From PRO6 sp035565775 (lineage in GTDB: Bacteria > Pseudomonadota > Alphaproteobacteria > Rhizobiales > Xanthobacteraceae), in the NCBI GenBank assembly GCA_035565775.1, contig DATMRW010000008.1, positions 124,001 to 188,000 on the forward strand: DNA of 64,000 nucleotides, read 5' to 3'. Below are positions 35,255 to 45,056 of this stretch, in pieces (position 1 is the stretch's first letter; every line of letters begins with the position of its first letter). The position numbers and the translations under genes were made by a program. The notes under the pieces were generated by a model. It did no database searches. It saw nothing but the letters and a program-made list of their open reading frames with translations, and was not told where the DNA came from.

Positions 35255-38110
35255 ATGTTCGCGATCGGCTATTTGCTCGTGATTGCCTTGGCGCTCACTC
35301 CAGCGGCGTTGCGCTATGCGTCGGCCGGTCGCTTTCCGACCATTTCCGCTCGCCACGCGATCCTATTTGCCGCAATCGTCATTGCGATCGCCGGCTTCGA
35401 GGCCGCGCTCCGCATCTCGCTCGAATACTACTGGTTCACAGAACTCGGCAAGACTCAGCGTTTCCTGCTGGCGCTCGAATATCGCACAGCACTCTTCATC
35501 GGTGTTCTGATGATCGCCGGCTGGTTCATAGGAACCAACCTTCAAGTGTTGTGCCGGCAGGTTTGGCCATTCGGCGCCCGGACTCTCTGGATCGGCACGC
35601 TCGTATGCTCGAGCCTGCTGGCGTTGCTTGCGACAACGCTCTGGATACCGCTGATGGCCTATTTGGGAGCTGCACGCACTGGCATCGTCGACCCCGTATT
35701 CGGCAAGGACATCAGCTTCTACCTGCTGGAGCTTCCGCTATACCAGGATGTGATTGGCGGCCTCATTTTCGTTGTGCTCTTCGTGTTTGCAGTTTGGGGA
35801 GCCGCGAACCTGCTTTCAGGCGCTCCGCAGGCGGCGACGTCAGTCGCTGTGCATCAAGCTGCCGCAACGCGACTGGTCTACCTTCTCGACAGCGCCAAAT
35901 GGGCGCCGAAAGAGTCTCACCCGACCTCCTCCGACCCCAGCCGAAGAGCCATGCTGCTTGCAGCCCTTCTTTGCGTTGCCCTGGCTCTGAACACGATGTT
36001 CGAGCGATATCATCTGGTCATCGATGGACACTCGAAGGTCCTGGCGGGAGCATCATATGGCGACATCCACTTCTGGATACCCGCCTACAATGCGACGATT
36101 GCTGCTTGGCTGGCTTTTGCTTGCCTGCTCGTGGCCAATGCTTTCATCCCGCAGCTGTCCGGCTGGTTTCAGTCGCGGCCTGCGCGTTGGTTCTTGCCAT
36201 GCGGCCTGTTCGCCCTTGTCTACTTTGGCGCCTATGCCGTTCCGGCCGCACTTGAGAAGATTTACGTCGGGCCCAATCAGATCACGCTGGAGCAACCCTA
36301 TCTCACGCGCAGCATTGCCGGAACCAGGCAGGCCTATAACCTGGACGGACCATCGCTGGACGAGCGCGAATTTTCCGTGTCTGCCGATCCCCTCACGGCA
36401 GCCGATCTGAAGAGACATGCGGCGACACTCCGCGACGCCCGAATCTGGGACTGGCGCGCGCTCGAGCCGCAGCTTCAACAGACTCAGGGGCTGCGTCCGT
36501 ACTACCGGTTCAGTGGCGTCGACATTGATCGCTACATCATTGACGGCAGCCAACGCCAGGTAATGATCACGGCGCGCGAGCTTGATGTCGACAGGCTCCC
36601 TGAACCGGCGAAGGTCTGGGTCAATCTCGCACTCAAGTACACCCATGGCTACGGCGTAGTCGCGGCTCCGGTGAACGAGATCGATGCCAGAGGCAACCCT
36701 GTCCTGTGGGCACACGACATTCCGCTCCGCGCCAAGGGCAGCCTCGCAGTCGATCACGGCGAGATCTATTTCGGAGAGGCGACGCGCGACCGGGTCTACG
36801 TCCGGACCACGGAAAAGGAATTCGATTATCCGCAAGGACAGGCGAACGTGGAGACTGTCTACGCGGGCGAAGGCGGCATCGAGATTTCAAATCTCTGGCG
36901 AAGGATCGTCATCGCCCACGAAGTCGACGGGCTGCGGCTGTTCATTTCGCAGTATTTCACGCCAAAAAGCCGGATCTTACTGCGCCGAAACATCCTCGAG
37001 CGCGCACAAATGCTGGCACCGTTTCTGACCTTCGATCGCGACCCCTATATCGTTGCCGACGGCGACCATTACGCCTACATCCTCGACGCCTATACGACGT
37101 CAAACAGTTATCCCTACAGCCAAGCCTATCAAGGGCCGATCCGCGTCTTTGAAGGACGGAATTATCTCCGCAACTCGGTGAAAGCGGTCGTCGACGCCTA
37201 CAACGGCTCCGTCACGTTTTACGTCTTCGATCGCCACGATCCGATCATCAACGCATACAAGCGTATGCTGCCGCACTTCTTCAAAGATTCCGAGGAAATG
37301 CCTGCAAATCTGAGGCGCCATATCCGCTACCCCGAAGACATCTTTACTGTTCAGGCGGAGATGTATGGCACCTATCACATGACCAACCCCACAACTTTCT
37401 ACAATCGAGAAGACCGGTGGGAAGTACCGCGCGAGCTGTTCCGCGACCGCGAGATCGAAATGCTGCCCTATTATGTGACCTCGCAGCTTCCCACTTCGTC
37501 CGATCCGGAGTTCATGCTCATGCTTCCCATGGCGGTGGCCGGCAAAAATCAGATGGCGGGATGGCTCGCCGGACGATGTGACGGCGAAAACTATGGCAAG
37601 CTGGTGGCTTTTCGCTTTCCCAAGGGGATATTCATCGACGGCCCGGCACAGATCGAATCACGGATCAACGCTGATAGCCGCTTCTCCGGAGACCTCACCC
37701 TATGGGATCAGCACGGCTCCCATGTGATCCGCGGCAACCTCATCGTGCTGCCGCTCGGCAGCAACCAGCTCATCGCGCTTGAGCCGGTCTATATCGAGGC
37801 CGAGCAGACCAGTATCCCGGTGCTGGCCCGGGTGGTGCTGGCGCAATTGCTCCCCGACAACCGCAAAATTGAATGGGCGCCAACGCTGGGCGCCGCCGAG
37901 GATCTTTTAGTCGGTACATCCACGGAGAGGCCTGCGGCCTTGCCGCAGAGTTCCAGCCCGTCGCAGGATACAATGGCACAGGCACGGGACGTGTTCGAGG
38001 AAATGAAGCGGCAATATGCGACGGGCAACTTCGCCCGCTATGGCGAGCTACTGCAGGAGCTTGGGAAGCTGCTCTCGCCACCGCAGAGGGGACAGGTTCG
38101 ACCGTTCTGA
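35255..38110 (+). CDS. UPF0182 (COG1615) family membrane protein
   Basis: 951 residues. About seven hydrophobic segments lie in the first 340 residues, with the family mark DPVFGKDISFYLLELP. A large extracytoplasmic region follows, containing YVGPNQITLEQPYLTRSIAGTRQAY and the later YRFSGVDIDRYIIDG and LPMAVAGKNQMAGWLAGRC blocks. The family is widely distributed but has no established function. Placement upstream of kdp and a FixK/FNR-like box suggest a role in low-oxygen or envelope stress, which is inference. Confidence 0.9.
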   Translation: MFAIGYLLVIALALTPAALRYASAGRFPTISARHAILFAAIVIAIAGFEAALRISLEYYWFTELGKTQRFLLALEYRTALFIGVLMIAGWFIGTNLQVLCRQVWPFGARTLWIGTLVCSSLLALLATTLWIPLMAYLGAARTGIVDPVFGKDISFYLLELPLYQDVIGGLIFVVLFVFAVWGAANLLSGAPQAATSVAVHQAAATRLVYLLDSAKWAPKESHPTSSDPSRRAMLLAALLCVALALNTMFERYHLVIDGHSKVLAGASYGDIHFWIPAYNATIAAWLAFACLLVANAFIPQLSGWFQSRPARWFLPCGLFALVYFGAYAVPAALEKIYVGPNQITLEQPYLTRSIAGTRQAYNLDGPSLDEREFSVSADPLTAADLKRHAATLRDARIWDWRALEPQLQQTQGLRPYYRFSGVDIDRYIIDGSQRQVMITARELDVDRLPEPAKVWVNLALKYTHGYGVVAAPVNEIDARGNPVLWAHDIPLRAKGSLAVDHGEIYFGEATRDRVYVRTTEKEFDYPQGQANVETVYAGEGGIEISNLWRRIVIAHEVDGLRLFISQYFTPKSRILLRRNILERAQMLAPFLTFDRDPYIVADGDHYAYILDAYTTSNSYPYSQAYQGPIRVFEGRNYLRNSVKAVVDAYNGSVTFYVFDRHDPIINAYKRMLPHFFKDSEEMPANLRRHIRYPEDIFTVQAEMYGTYHMTNPTTFYNREDRWEVPRELFRDREIEMLPYYVTSQLPTSSDPEFMLMLPMAVAGKNQMAGWLAGRCDGENYGKLVAFRFPKGIFIDGPAQIESRINADSRFSGDLTLWDQHGSHVIRGNLIVLPLGSNQLIALEPVYIEAEQTSIPVLARVVLAQLLPDNRKIEWAPTLGAAEDLLVGTSTERPAALPQSSSPSQDTMAQARDVFEEMKRQYATGNFARYGELLQELGKLLSPPQRGQVRPF

Positions 38111-38252
38111 AAACCGGACACCGAAACGAACCGAAATGGTTGACCGAACCAAAATTCCTTTATCGAATTCCTATATCCGCGAGCACGCTTGTAACTTGCT
38201 TCTTTATGCTCCCCGGCACCATCCTTGCCCGTGGTATAAACCACGTACCGAC

Positions 38253-38266
38253 TTGACGTACGTCAA
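38253..38266 (+). promoter_or_regulatory. FixK/FNR-type box upstream of the kdp genes
   Basis: TTGACGTACGTCAA is a perfect 14-base palindrome fitting TTGAC-N4-GTCAA. Its centre lies 54 bases before the first start codon (38314), nearly the same spacing as at the UPF0182 gene. Confidence 0.65.
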
Positions 38267-38313
38267 TGCTGCTTTTGTGGTGCGTTCCAGGCTTTTTGCG
38301 GAGAGTGAGACTA

Positions 38314-38415
38314 ATGCTGCTCAATGCATCTATGCTGATCTTGCTGGTTGCGCTCTATATTCTTTGCATCGCGCTGGTACGTTTTGTGGATGGGGTGGTC
38401 AACCCACGAACATGA
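38314..38415 (+). CDS. 33-residue membrane protein upstream of kdpF
   Basis: The ATG at 38314 follows GCGGAGAGTGAG. The peptide is one membrane helix (LILLVALYILCIALVRFVDG) with a short polar tail. Small proteins of this type (hydrophobic run ending in a Y-x4-R-F-x-D-like pattern) recur before kdpF in other bacteria. It is probably an accessory piece of the Kdp pump; function unknown. It ends 52 bases before kdpF. Confidence 0.65.
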   Translation: MLLNASMLILLVALYILCIALVRFVDGVVNPRT

Positions 38416-38467
38416 CCAAGACAAGCAATGCGATGGTGCCAGCGTGGTCGCTTTAGTGGAGCTCAGC

Positions 38468-38551
38468 ATGGCTGTTTACGCACTCGCAGTATTGCTGGTC
38501 CTGTTAGTCATTTACCTGTTCTACGCGGTGATTCACCCGGAACGGTTCTGA
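38468..38551 (+). CDS. kdpF: Potassium-transporting ATPase subunit KdpF
   Basis: A 27-residue peptide forming one membrane helix and ending in the characteristic YAVIHPERF. It stabilises the KdpABC complex. Stop codon seven bases before kdpA. Confidence 0.88.
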   Translation: MAVYALAVLLVLLVIYLFYAVIHPERF

Positions 38552-38557
38552 CAGGCT

Positions 38558-40297
38558 ATGGGGCCGCCAATGATGGTGTCCTGGGCACAGATCGGAATTG
38601 TGCTGCTGAGCATTTTCTTGCTCAGCATTCCGGTCGGCCGTTATCTCGCGAATATCGTGATGGACCGGAAGACGGGTCTGGATGCGATCTTTGATCCAAT
38701 CGATGCCGGGATCTATCTTCTGATCGGAAGAAGGGCAACGCGACGCCCGATGGATTGGAAGACGTACACGTTCCACATGCTGGCCACGAACCTTTTCATG
38801 GCCGTGATCATCTATCTGATCCTGGTGTTCCAGGATCATCTTCCCCTTAACCAAACCCACCTTCCGGGGATGGAGCCGATCCTCGCCTTCAACACGGCAA
38901 TCAGCTTCATCACGAATACGGATTGGCAGAGCTATGGCGGCGAGACGACCCTTTCCAATTTCAGCCAGATGACCGCAATCACATTTCCGATGTTCACCTC
39001 CGCAACGACCGGTTTCGTCGTCGCGATGGCGTTCATTCGTGCGTTCATTGTCAGGAACAGCGGCACGGACCTCGGAAACTTCTATCGCGACTTTGTTCGG
39101 TTCATGACGCGCGTGCTGATTCCGGTGAGCCTGATACTTGGTCTGTTCAACATCTGGCAGGGCATGCCGCAGACACTTGATGCAACCGTAACCGCTTATC
39201 CGATCCAGGGCGGCGAACAGATCATCATGCTGGGCCCGGTTGCATCGCTCGAGACCATCAAACATTTGGGTACAAACGGCGGCGGCTTTTTCAACGCAAA
39301 CGCCGCGCATCCCTTCGAGAACCCGACGCCTCTAACCAACACAGTCCTGATGATCTTGATGGCGTTGCTGCCGAGCGCTCTCGTCGTCTGCTTCGGGCAC
39401 ATGATCGGCAACCGCCGTCAGGCCTGGATCTTGTACGGCGTGATGGGCGTCCTGCTGCTGCTAATTCTGCCCATCGCAGTTCTGTCAGAGCAGCGCGGCA
39501 CTCCGATGCTGCGCCAGGTTGGCATAACAATGCAGGCAGATGCCAATCAACCCGGCGGCAACATGGAGGGCAAGGAAGTCAGATTTGGCATCGCGGGAAG
39601 CGCCCTCTTCAATGTCATTACCACCAGCTTTACCACGGGCAGCGTCAACTCGATGCTGGACAGCTTTACACCGGTTGGGGCGCTTCCGGCGTTCGTCGGA
39701 ATGATGTTGCAATGCGTATTTGGCGGCAAGGGTGTCGGATTTCTGGCAGCTCTTGTGTATGGGCTGATCGCAGTCTTCATCGCCGGGCTAATGTCCGGCC
39801 GAACACCCGAGTTTCTCGGCAAGAAAATCGAGCGAGGGGAAATCATCATGGTCTCGCTCGCGCTGTTGATTCACCCGCTTGTCATCCTGACACCATCGTC
39901 TTGGTCAATGATCCAGCCATATGGCAACTCCTCGCTGGGCAATGCGGAAATGCACGGCTACTCGGAAGTGCTCTATGCATTCTCATCCGCCGCGGCCAAC
40001 AACGGTTCGGCCTTCGCAGGCCTCAAGGCCGATACTCCCTGGTACAATCTGGCCCTCGGCATCGTTATCGTGTTCGGGCGCTATCCACCGATCATTTTCA
40101 TGATGGCGGTGGCAGGCTCAGTCGCGGCAAAGCCGACGCTCGAGCCAACTGTCGGCACGCTACGAACGGACACGCTGAAATTCGGCGTTTTCTGGTTGGG
40201 CACTATTCTGGTCGTGGGCGCGCTGACATTTTTCCCAGCTCTCGTGCTCGGGCCGATCGCTGAGTTTTTTGCCATGAAGAACGGTCTTACCTTCTAG
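38558..40297 (+). CDS. kdpA: Potassium-transporting ATPase subunit KdpA
   Basis: 579 residues, about ten membrane helices. KdpA is the K+-selective channel-like subunit of the high-affinity Kdp pump. Selectivity-filter-like loops are visible (FITNTDWQSYGGE, LGTNGGGFFNANAAHPFENP, TTSFTTGSVNSM, SAAANNGSAFAGL). Length and order are normal. kdpB starts ten bases after its stop. Confidence 0.97.
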   Translation: MGPPMMVSWAQIGIVLLSIFLLSIPVGRYLANIVMDRKTGLDAIFDPIDAGIYLLIGRRATRRPMDWKTYTFHMLATNLFMAVIIYLILVFQDHLPLNQTHLPGMEPILAFNTAISFITNTDWQSYGGETTLSNFSQMTAITFPMFTSATTGFVVAMAFIRAFIVRNSGTDLGNFYRDFVRFMTRVLIPVSLILGLFNIWQGMPQTLDATVTAYPIQGGEQIIMLGPVASLETIKHLGTNGGGFFNANAAHPFENPTPLTNTVLMILMALLPSALVVCFGHMIGNRRQAWILYGVMGVLLLLILPIAVLSEQRGTPMLRQVGITMQADANQPGGNMEGKEVRFGIAGSALFNVITTSFTTGSVNSMLDSFTPVGALPAFVGMMLQCVFGGKGVGFLAALVYGLIAVFIAGLMSGRTPEFLGKKIERGEIIMVSLALLIHPLVILTPSSWSMIQPYGNSSLGNAEMHGYSEVLYAFSSAAANNGSAFAGLKADTPWYNLALGIVIVFGRYPPIIFMMAVAGSVAAKPTLEPTVGTLRTDTLKFGVFWLGTILVVGALTFFPALVLGPIAEFFAMKNGLTF

Positions 40298-40307
40298 GAG
40301 CGATCGC

Positions 40308-42422
40308 TTGCCTATCCCGCTCCCATCAAAGCTCGATATTCAGCCGGCAAGCCGTGCCATGACGCAACGTGGCGCGTCCGAGCGAAAGGCCTTGGCATGG
40401 CATGCCTACACCCCCCGATTGTTGCTGGAAGCAGCCAGAGCCTCGTTCTCAAAGTTCGATCCGCGGGTACAAGTCCGCAACCCGGTAATGTTCGTGGTCT
40501 GGCTCGGCGCCCTCATCACTGCGGCCTTGACGATTGACCCGGCGTTGTTTGGGCCTTCGAGCGCGAGCCGGACCTACAACGGCGTCGTGACGCTGATCCT
40601 CCTTGCGACCGTGTGGTTCGCGAATGCTGCAGAGGCGCTGGCGGAAGGCCGCGGCAAGGCCAAGGCGGAAGCCCTGCGCCGCACTCGAACCGAGCTCAAG
40701 GCGAGGCGCCTGCAGCCCTCCGGAGATAGCGAGTGGGTGCCTGCGACGGCCGTGCGCCGGGGCGACCTCGTCCGGGTGGAAAAAACCGAGATCATTCCCG
40801 CTGATGGCGAAGTTGTCGAGGGTGTCGCCTTTGTCGACGAATCCGCGATAACGGGCGAGTCCGCTCCGGTCCTCAAGGAGCCCGGCACCGACATGTTCTC
40901 CTCGGTGACTGCCGGCACCGTGCTGACCTCCGATTCGCTGCTCGTGCGCGCGACGGCCGACCCTGGCCAGAGTTTCCTCGACCGGATGGTTCACCTCGTC
41001 GAAGGAGCGAGGCGACAGAAGACACCTAACGAGATCGCTTTGACGGTGCTGCTTGCGATTTTGACTCTCATCTTCGTCATCGTGGTCGCAGCGATGGCGC
41101 CAGTGGCGAGCTATCTCGAAGCAAACATCAATGTCGCCGACCTGATCGCGCTGATCGTGGCGCTGATCCCGACCACGATCGGCGCGCTGCTTTCCGCGAT
41201 CGGCATTGCCGCAATCGACCACACCATACGGTTCAATGTGATGGCGATGTCGGGGATGGCCGTGGAAGCTGCCGGCGACGTCCGAACACTGATCCTCGAC
41301 AAGACCGGCACAATCACAATGGGAAACCGTCAGGCAACCGAATGCATTCCGCTGCGTGGCGTCCAGGCTGAGGAGCTGGTGCAGGCGGCCTATCTTGCTT
41401 CCTGCTTCGATACAACTCCAGAAGGCCGCACCATCGTTGCTTTTGCAGAGAGGCTTGGCGCCAAGCGGGAAGAAGCCGCCGAGCGAGGGCGACGCCTGGA
41501 GTTTTCTGCAGAAACGCGAATGAGTGGCCTCGATCTTCCCGGCGGTCGAATTATCCGGAAAGGCGCGGTCACGGCGGTAGTGCGGCACGTTGCCGAAGCC
41601 TTTGACTGTGAAGAGCCCGCGGATCTCAAGGCCATCGTCACACGCGTTGCGGCAAAGGGAGCGACACCACTGGCCGTCTCAGTCGGGCGCCAGATCCTCG
41701 GCGTGATTGCGCTGTCGGATGTCCCGAAGCCCGGCATCCGCGACCGTATCCGCGAATTGCGCAACATGGGAATCCGAACGATTATGGTGACGGGCGACAA
41801 CCCCCTCACTGCTGCAGCGGTCGCGGCTGAGGCAGGCGTGGATAGTTTCGTCGCTGAGGCCAAGCCCGAGGACAAGCTGCGGCTGATCCGCGCCGAACAG
41901 GCGCAGGGGCGCCTGGTGGCAATGACCGGAGATGGCACCAACGACGCCCCGGCTTTGGCACAGGCAGATGTCGGGCTCGCAATGCACTCGGGCACCAATC
42001 CCGCCAAGGAGGCAGCGAACCTCATCGATCTTGATTCCGATCCGACCAAGCTCATCGATTTGGTGTGGATCGGCAAGCAAATGCTGGTCACTCGCGGGGC
42101 CTTGACGACCTTTTCCATTGCGAACGACGTCGCCAAATATTTTGCGATCATCCCAGCAATGTTCATTGTCGCCTTGCCCGGGCTCTCGAGCCTCAACGTT
42201 ATGCGATTGTCGACGCCTCAAAGCGCGGTGCTCTCTGCTTTGATCTTCAATGCGATTATCATCCCGCTGCTCATTCCGCTGGCGTTACGGGGAGTGCGTT
42301 TCGCAGCTGTCACGGCCGAACAGATGTTCTACCGGAACCTTATGATCTATGGGCTTGGCGGTTTGATCGCGCCGTTTGTCGGCATCAAGCTGATTGATCT
42401 CTCCCTTTCGCTGGCGCTTTGA
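40308..42422 (+). CDS. kdpB: Potassium-transporting ATPase ATP-binding subunit KdpB
   Basis: 704 residues, a P-type ATPase. Phosphorylation motif DKTGTIT near residue 331, actuator loop ITGESAPV, hinge MTGDGTNDAPAL. The membrane segment has VALIPTTIGALLSAIG, typical of KdpB. The start is a TTG at 40308 with TAGGAG eight bases upstream. It phosphorylates itself with ATP and drives K+ entry through KdpA. Confidence 0.97.
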   Translation: MPIPLPSKLDIQPASRAMTQRGASERKALAWHAYTPRLLLEAARASFSKFDPRVQVRNPVMFVVWLGALITAALTIDPALFGPSSASRTYNGVVTLILLATVWFANAAEALAEGRGKAKAEALRRTRTELKARRLQPSGDSEWVPATAVRRGDLVRVEKTEIIPADGEVVEGVAFVDESAITGESAPVLKEPGTDMFSSVTAGTVLTSDSLLVRATADPGQSFLDRMVHLVEGARRQKTPNEIALTVLLAILTLIFVIVVAAMAPVASYLEANINVADLIALIVALIPTTIGALLSAIGIAAIDHTIRFNVMAMSGMAVEAAGDVRTLILDKTGTITMGNRQATECIPLRGVQAEELVQAAYLASCFDTTPEGRTIVAFAERLGAKREEAAERGRRLEFSAETRMSGLDLPGGRIIRKGAVTAVVRHVAEAFDCEEPADLKAIVTRVAAKGATPLAVSVGRQILGVIALSDVPKPGIRDRIRELRNMGIRTIMVTGDNPLTAAAVAAEAGVDSFVAEAKPEDKLRLIRAEQAQGRLVAMTGDGTNDAPALAQADVGLAMHSGTNPAKEAANLIDLDSDPTKLIDLVWIGKQMLVTRGALTTFSIANDVAKYFAIIPAMFIVALPGLSSLNVMRLSTPQSAVLSALIFNAIIIPLLIPLALRGVRFAAVTAEQMFYRNLMIYGLGGLIAPFVGIKLIDLSLSLAL

Positions 42423-42434
42423 GGAGTGAAGGAT

Positions 42435-43067
42435 ATGTTGGGAGTACTGCTCCCCGCCCTACGGCTCTCGCTGGTGGCCTGCGTTCTCTGCGGGATTGCC
42501 TTTCCATTTGTCATGACCGGCGTCGGGCAGTGGCTGTTTCCGTTCCAGGCGAATGGCAGCCTGATCAGAGCGCCGGGCGGCACGATCGTGGGGTCATCTC
42601 TGATTGGCCAGCAATGGATCGGAGACGAATGGTTTCACGGCCGACCTTCCGCCACGACCTCGACGGATCCCAGAGATCCCTCGAAGACCGTCAGCGCGCC
42701 CTACAACTCGGCAAATTCCGGTGGATCGAATCTCGGACCAATCAGCAGGGCGCTGTTCGAGCGATTGTTGGCAGATCGTGCAGCCCATGAGCAATTGCGG
42801 CCCGAGCTCGCAGGCAAATCGTTGCCGGCCGACATGCTGACCGCATCGGGCTCTGGCCTGGACCCCGACATAAGCCCGGCCTACGCCGCAATGCAGGTCG
42901 CCCGCGTAGCGCATGCACGCAGAATATCGGCAGCGGAGATCAATACGCTCCTGGTCCAGCAAACAACCAGACGCAGCCTCGGCATCTTTGGTGAACCCCG
43001 CGTCAATGTGCTTTCTCTCAACATGACCCTGCAGCGCGCCTCGAAGTCGTTCAAAAACATCCCGTGA
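42435..43067 (+). CDS. kdpC: Potassium-transporting ATPase subunit KdpC
   Basis: 210 residues from the ATG at 42435 (GAGGAG upstream). One N-terminal membrane helix, then the periplasmic domain with GSSLIGQQW, FHGRPSA, YNSANSGGSNLGP and SGSGLDPDISPAYA. Its 3' end overlaps the 3' end of the convergent sensor fragment by 17 bases. No kdpD or kdpE follows, unlike the common operon layout. Confidence 0.95.
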   Translation: MLGVLLPALRLSLVACVLCGIAFPFVMTGVGQWLFPFQANGSLIRAPGGTIVGSSLIGQQWIGDEWFHGRPSATTSTDPRDPSKTVSAPYNSANSGGSNLGPISRALFERLLADRAAHEQLRPELAGKSLPADMLTASGSGLDPDISPAYAAMQVARVAHARRISAAEINTLLVQQTTRRSLGIFGEPRVNVLSLNMTLQRASKSFKNIP

Positions 43068-43743
43068 GATACGTTTCGACTCCAATTGGCCGGAGAGGCG
43101 TCATTGTTCGCCCGGAACCGCGCGGTAACCGAGACGCTGCGCGACAAACCACCCGTCGCCGAACTGGTTGCCGAACTCGGCCATCCATTGCCGCCCCTCG
43201 CGCCGCCACGGCATCCCCCAGCTTCATACCAGTATAGTCGGTCCGCGCCTTGTTGACGAAGCTATGTATTCCGTCTGGGTCGTAGGTCGATATCATCGCC
43301 GGAATGGTATCGATGGTAAGCTGAAGTTCGCGCTGAGCCTCTGCGAAGCTGACCTCGTTTGCGCGGGCAGCTGATTTGATTTCTCGCAGCGCCCGCTTGC
43401 TGCGCCGTTTGGATTCGCACAACCAGGCCACCAGCAGCGCTCCGGCGGCGAAGAAAACAAGCTGCGGCAGATCGCTGCGCTCAAATCCCAGCGTGTAACG
43501 CGGCTCAAGAAAAAAGTAGTCGAACGCCAAATCCGTCAATGCGGTCGCGAAGATGGCCGGAACAACACCCCGAATCCACGCGACCAGCATTACCACGCAT
43601 GAGAACAGGGATACCGATGGCGCAATGCCCGACAGGCGGTGAAATCCCAGCGCACTAACCAAAGTCGCCGCGACCACCAGCACGGCCATCACGCAGTCGG
43701 CAGCCAGCTTCTGAACGGGTCTCCGCGACAGCGCGAGTGTCAT
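43051..43743 (-). pseudogene. Truncated sensor kinase remnant (DUF4118 membrane domain + part of PAS)
   Basis: 230 codons. A KdpD-like four-helix DUF4118 domain (about residues 15-110, including AFDYFFLEPRYTLGF) is followed by a coiled linker and the first part of a PAS domain (IDTIPAMISTYDPDGIHSFVNKARTDYTGM). After that the frame turns into an Arg-rich shadow sequence and stops. Dimerisation and kinase domains are absent. Probably the leftover of a KdpD-like or PAS sensor kinase beside kdp. Confidence 0.7.
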
Positions 43744-43865
43744 ATGTCAGGTTCCGCTACGCCCCCGGAGCGCACCGGCCCAAACAGCCGCGGATCCGGC
43801 AGCAGTGGAATGGCGGCGCGCCATGCGCGCCGCGCGTTCTCCTCGGTCGCCGAATTGTGCCCGCA

Positions 43866-44787
43866 TCACAATGCGGCAACGTCAATGATTGCCGACGCGA
43901 ACGCTTCTGGCGCCTCCTGCGGAAGATTGTGACCAATGCCGCCCTTGACCAGTTGATGCTGATACTTGCCAGAGAATTTTTTGGCGTAGGCACTGGCGGG
44001 CGGATGCGGGGCTCCGTTGGCATCGCCTTCGAGCGTGATTGTCGGAACGCCGATTACCGGCGCAACTGCGAGCACCTGCTCGAGCGCATCATATTTTGAC
44101 TCGCCCTGCGCGAGCCCCAGCCGCCAGCGATAATTGTGGATCGTGATGTCGACATGATCCCGGTTATCCAGCGACGCAGCGCTGCGAGCGAATGCGGATG
44201 CAGCTCGGCCTGCGGCAGCAGCGGCGCCTTGTAGGCTTCCCGGTTGCCGATAAGATATCCGCTCACGGACACCAGAGCTTTACAGCGCTCCGGCCATAGT
44301 GCCGCGACAATACAAGCGCTTCGCGCGCCCCAGTCGAAGCCGCCGATGGTCGCCTGCCCGATCTTGAGGGCATCCATCAGGTCGATCACATCAACGCCGA
44401 GCACAGCCTGCTGACCGTTACGCACCGCACCGCTGGACCGGAAGCGCGTCGTCCCGTAGCCGCGCAGATGCGGAATGATGACGCGAAAGCCTTTCGCCGT
44501 CAGGATCGGCACGACGTCGATGAAGGAATGGATGTCGTACGGCCAGCCATGCAGCAGGATGACCACCGGACAGTTGCCGAACCGGCGTCGACATAGCCGA
44601 CATTGAGGGCACCGGCATCGATCTGCTTGGGCGGCCCGAACACGCTGTTTTGCTTCTCTTCCTTATGCGTCTGCGCTTTGTCGGCTCCCGCGACCGCACG
44701 ATCGGGCAACCCGAATTGCGCCATCACGAACATTGCAGCCGTCGCGCCAAGCAGAGAGCGGCGTTCGTTGCTGACATCATCGTTCAT
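43866..44787 (-). pseudogene. Frameshifted, internally deleted alpha/beta hydrolase with Tat signal
   Basis: The ATG at 44787 follows GGGAGAG and encodes a twin-arginine leader (NERRSLLGATAAMFVMAQFG). The frame breaks near 44560; the alpha/beta hydrolase core continues in another frame (VILLHGWPYDIHSF, IPHLRGYGTTRF, and the nucleophile region GGFDWGARSA). After about 44190 it breaks again, and the C-terminus (DITIHNYRWRLGLAQGE, GDANGAPHP, KGGIGHNLPQEAP with the catalytic His) resumes in a third frame with part of the cap missing. Resembles haloalkane dehalogenase/epoxide hydrolase proteins. Not expected to be functional. Confidence 0.8.
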
Positions 44788-45056
44788 CGCATGCTCTCCC
44801 GATGTTGGCATTGCTCAGACGGTGAAACGCTGGCGCTCGACGTTGACGTTCATCCCTGCCCGAGATGCGGTTGACCGGCATGGCCCCGCACATGGACGAC
44901 CGTCCGCGATGCCACGATGTCACCGTTCGTCATCGCAGCAAACCATCCGCGCAGACACCGGGCTACGACCAAGGTGTTAGTGGCCGACCGGAGTCGCTGA
45001 TTGGCGGAAACAGCACGAACGGCGAAAAAGGAGCCAGCCGGGCGTTGCGATCTCGC

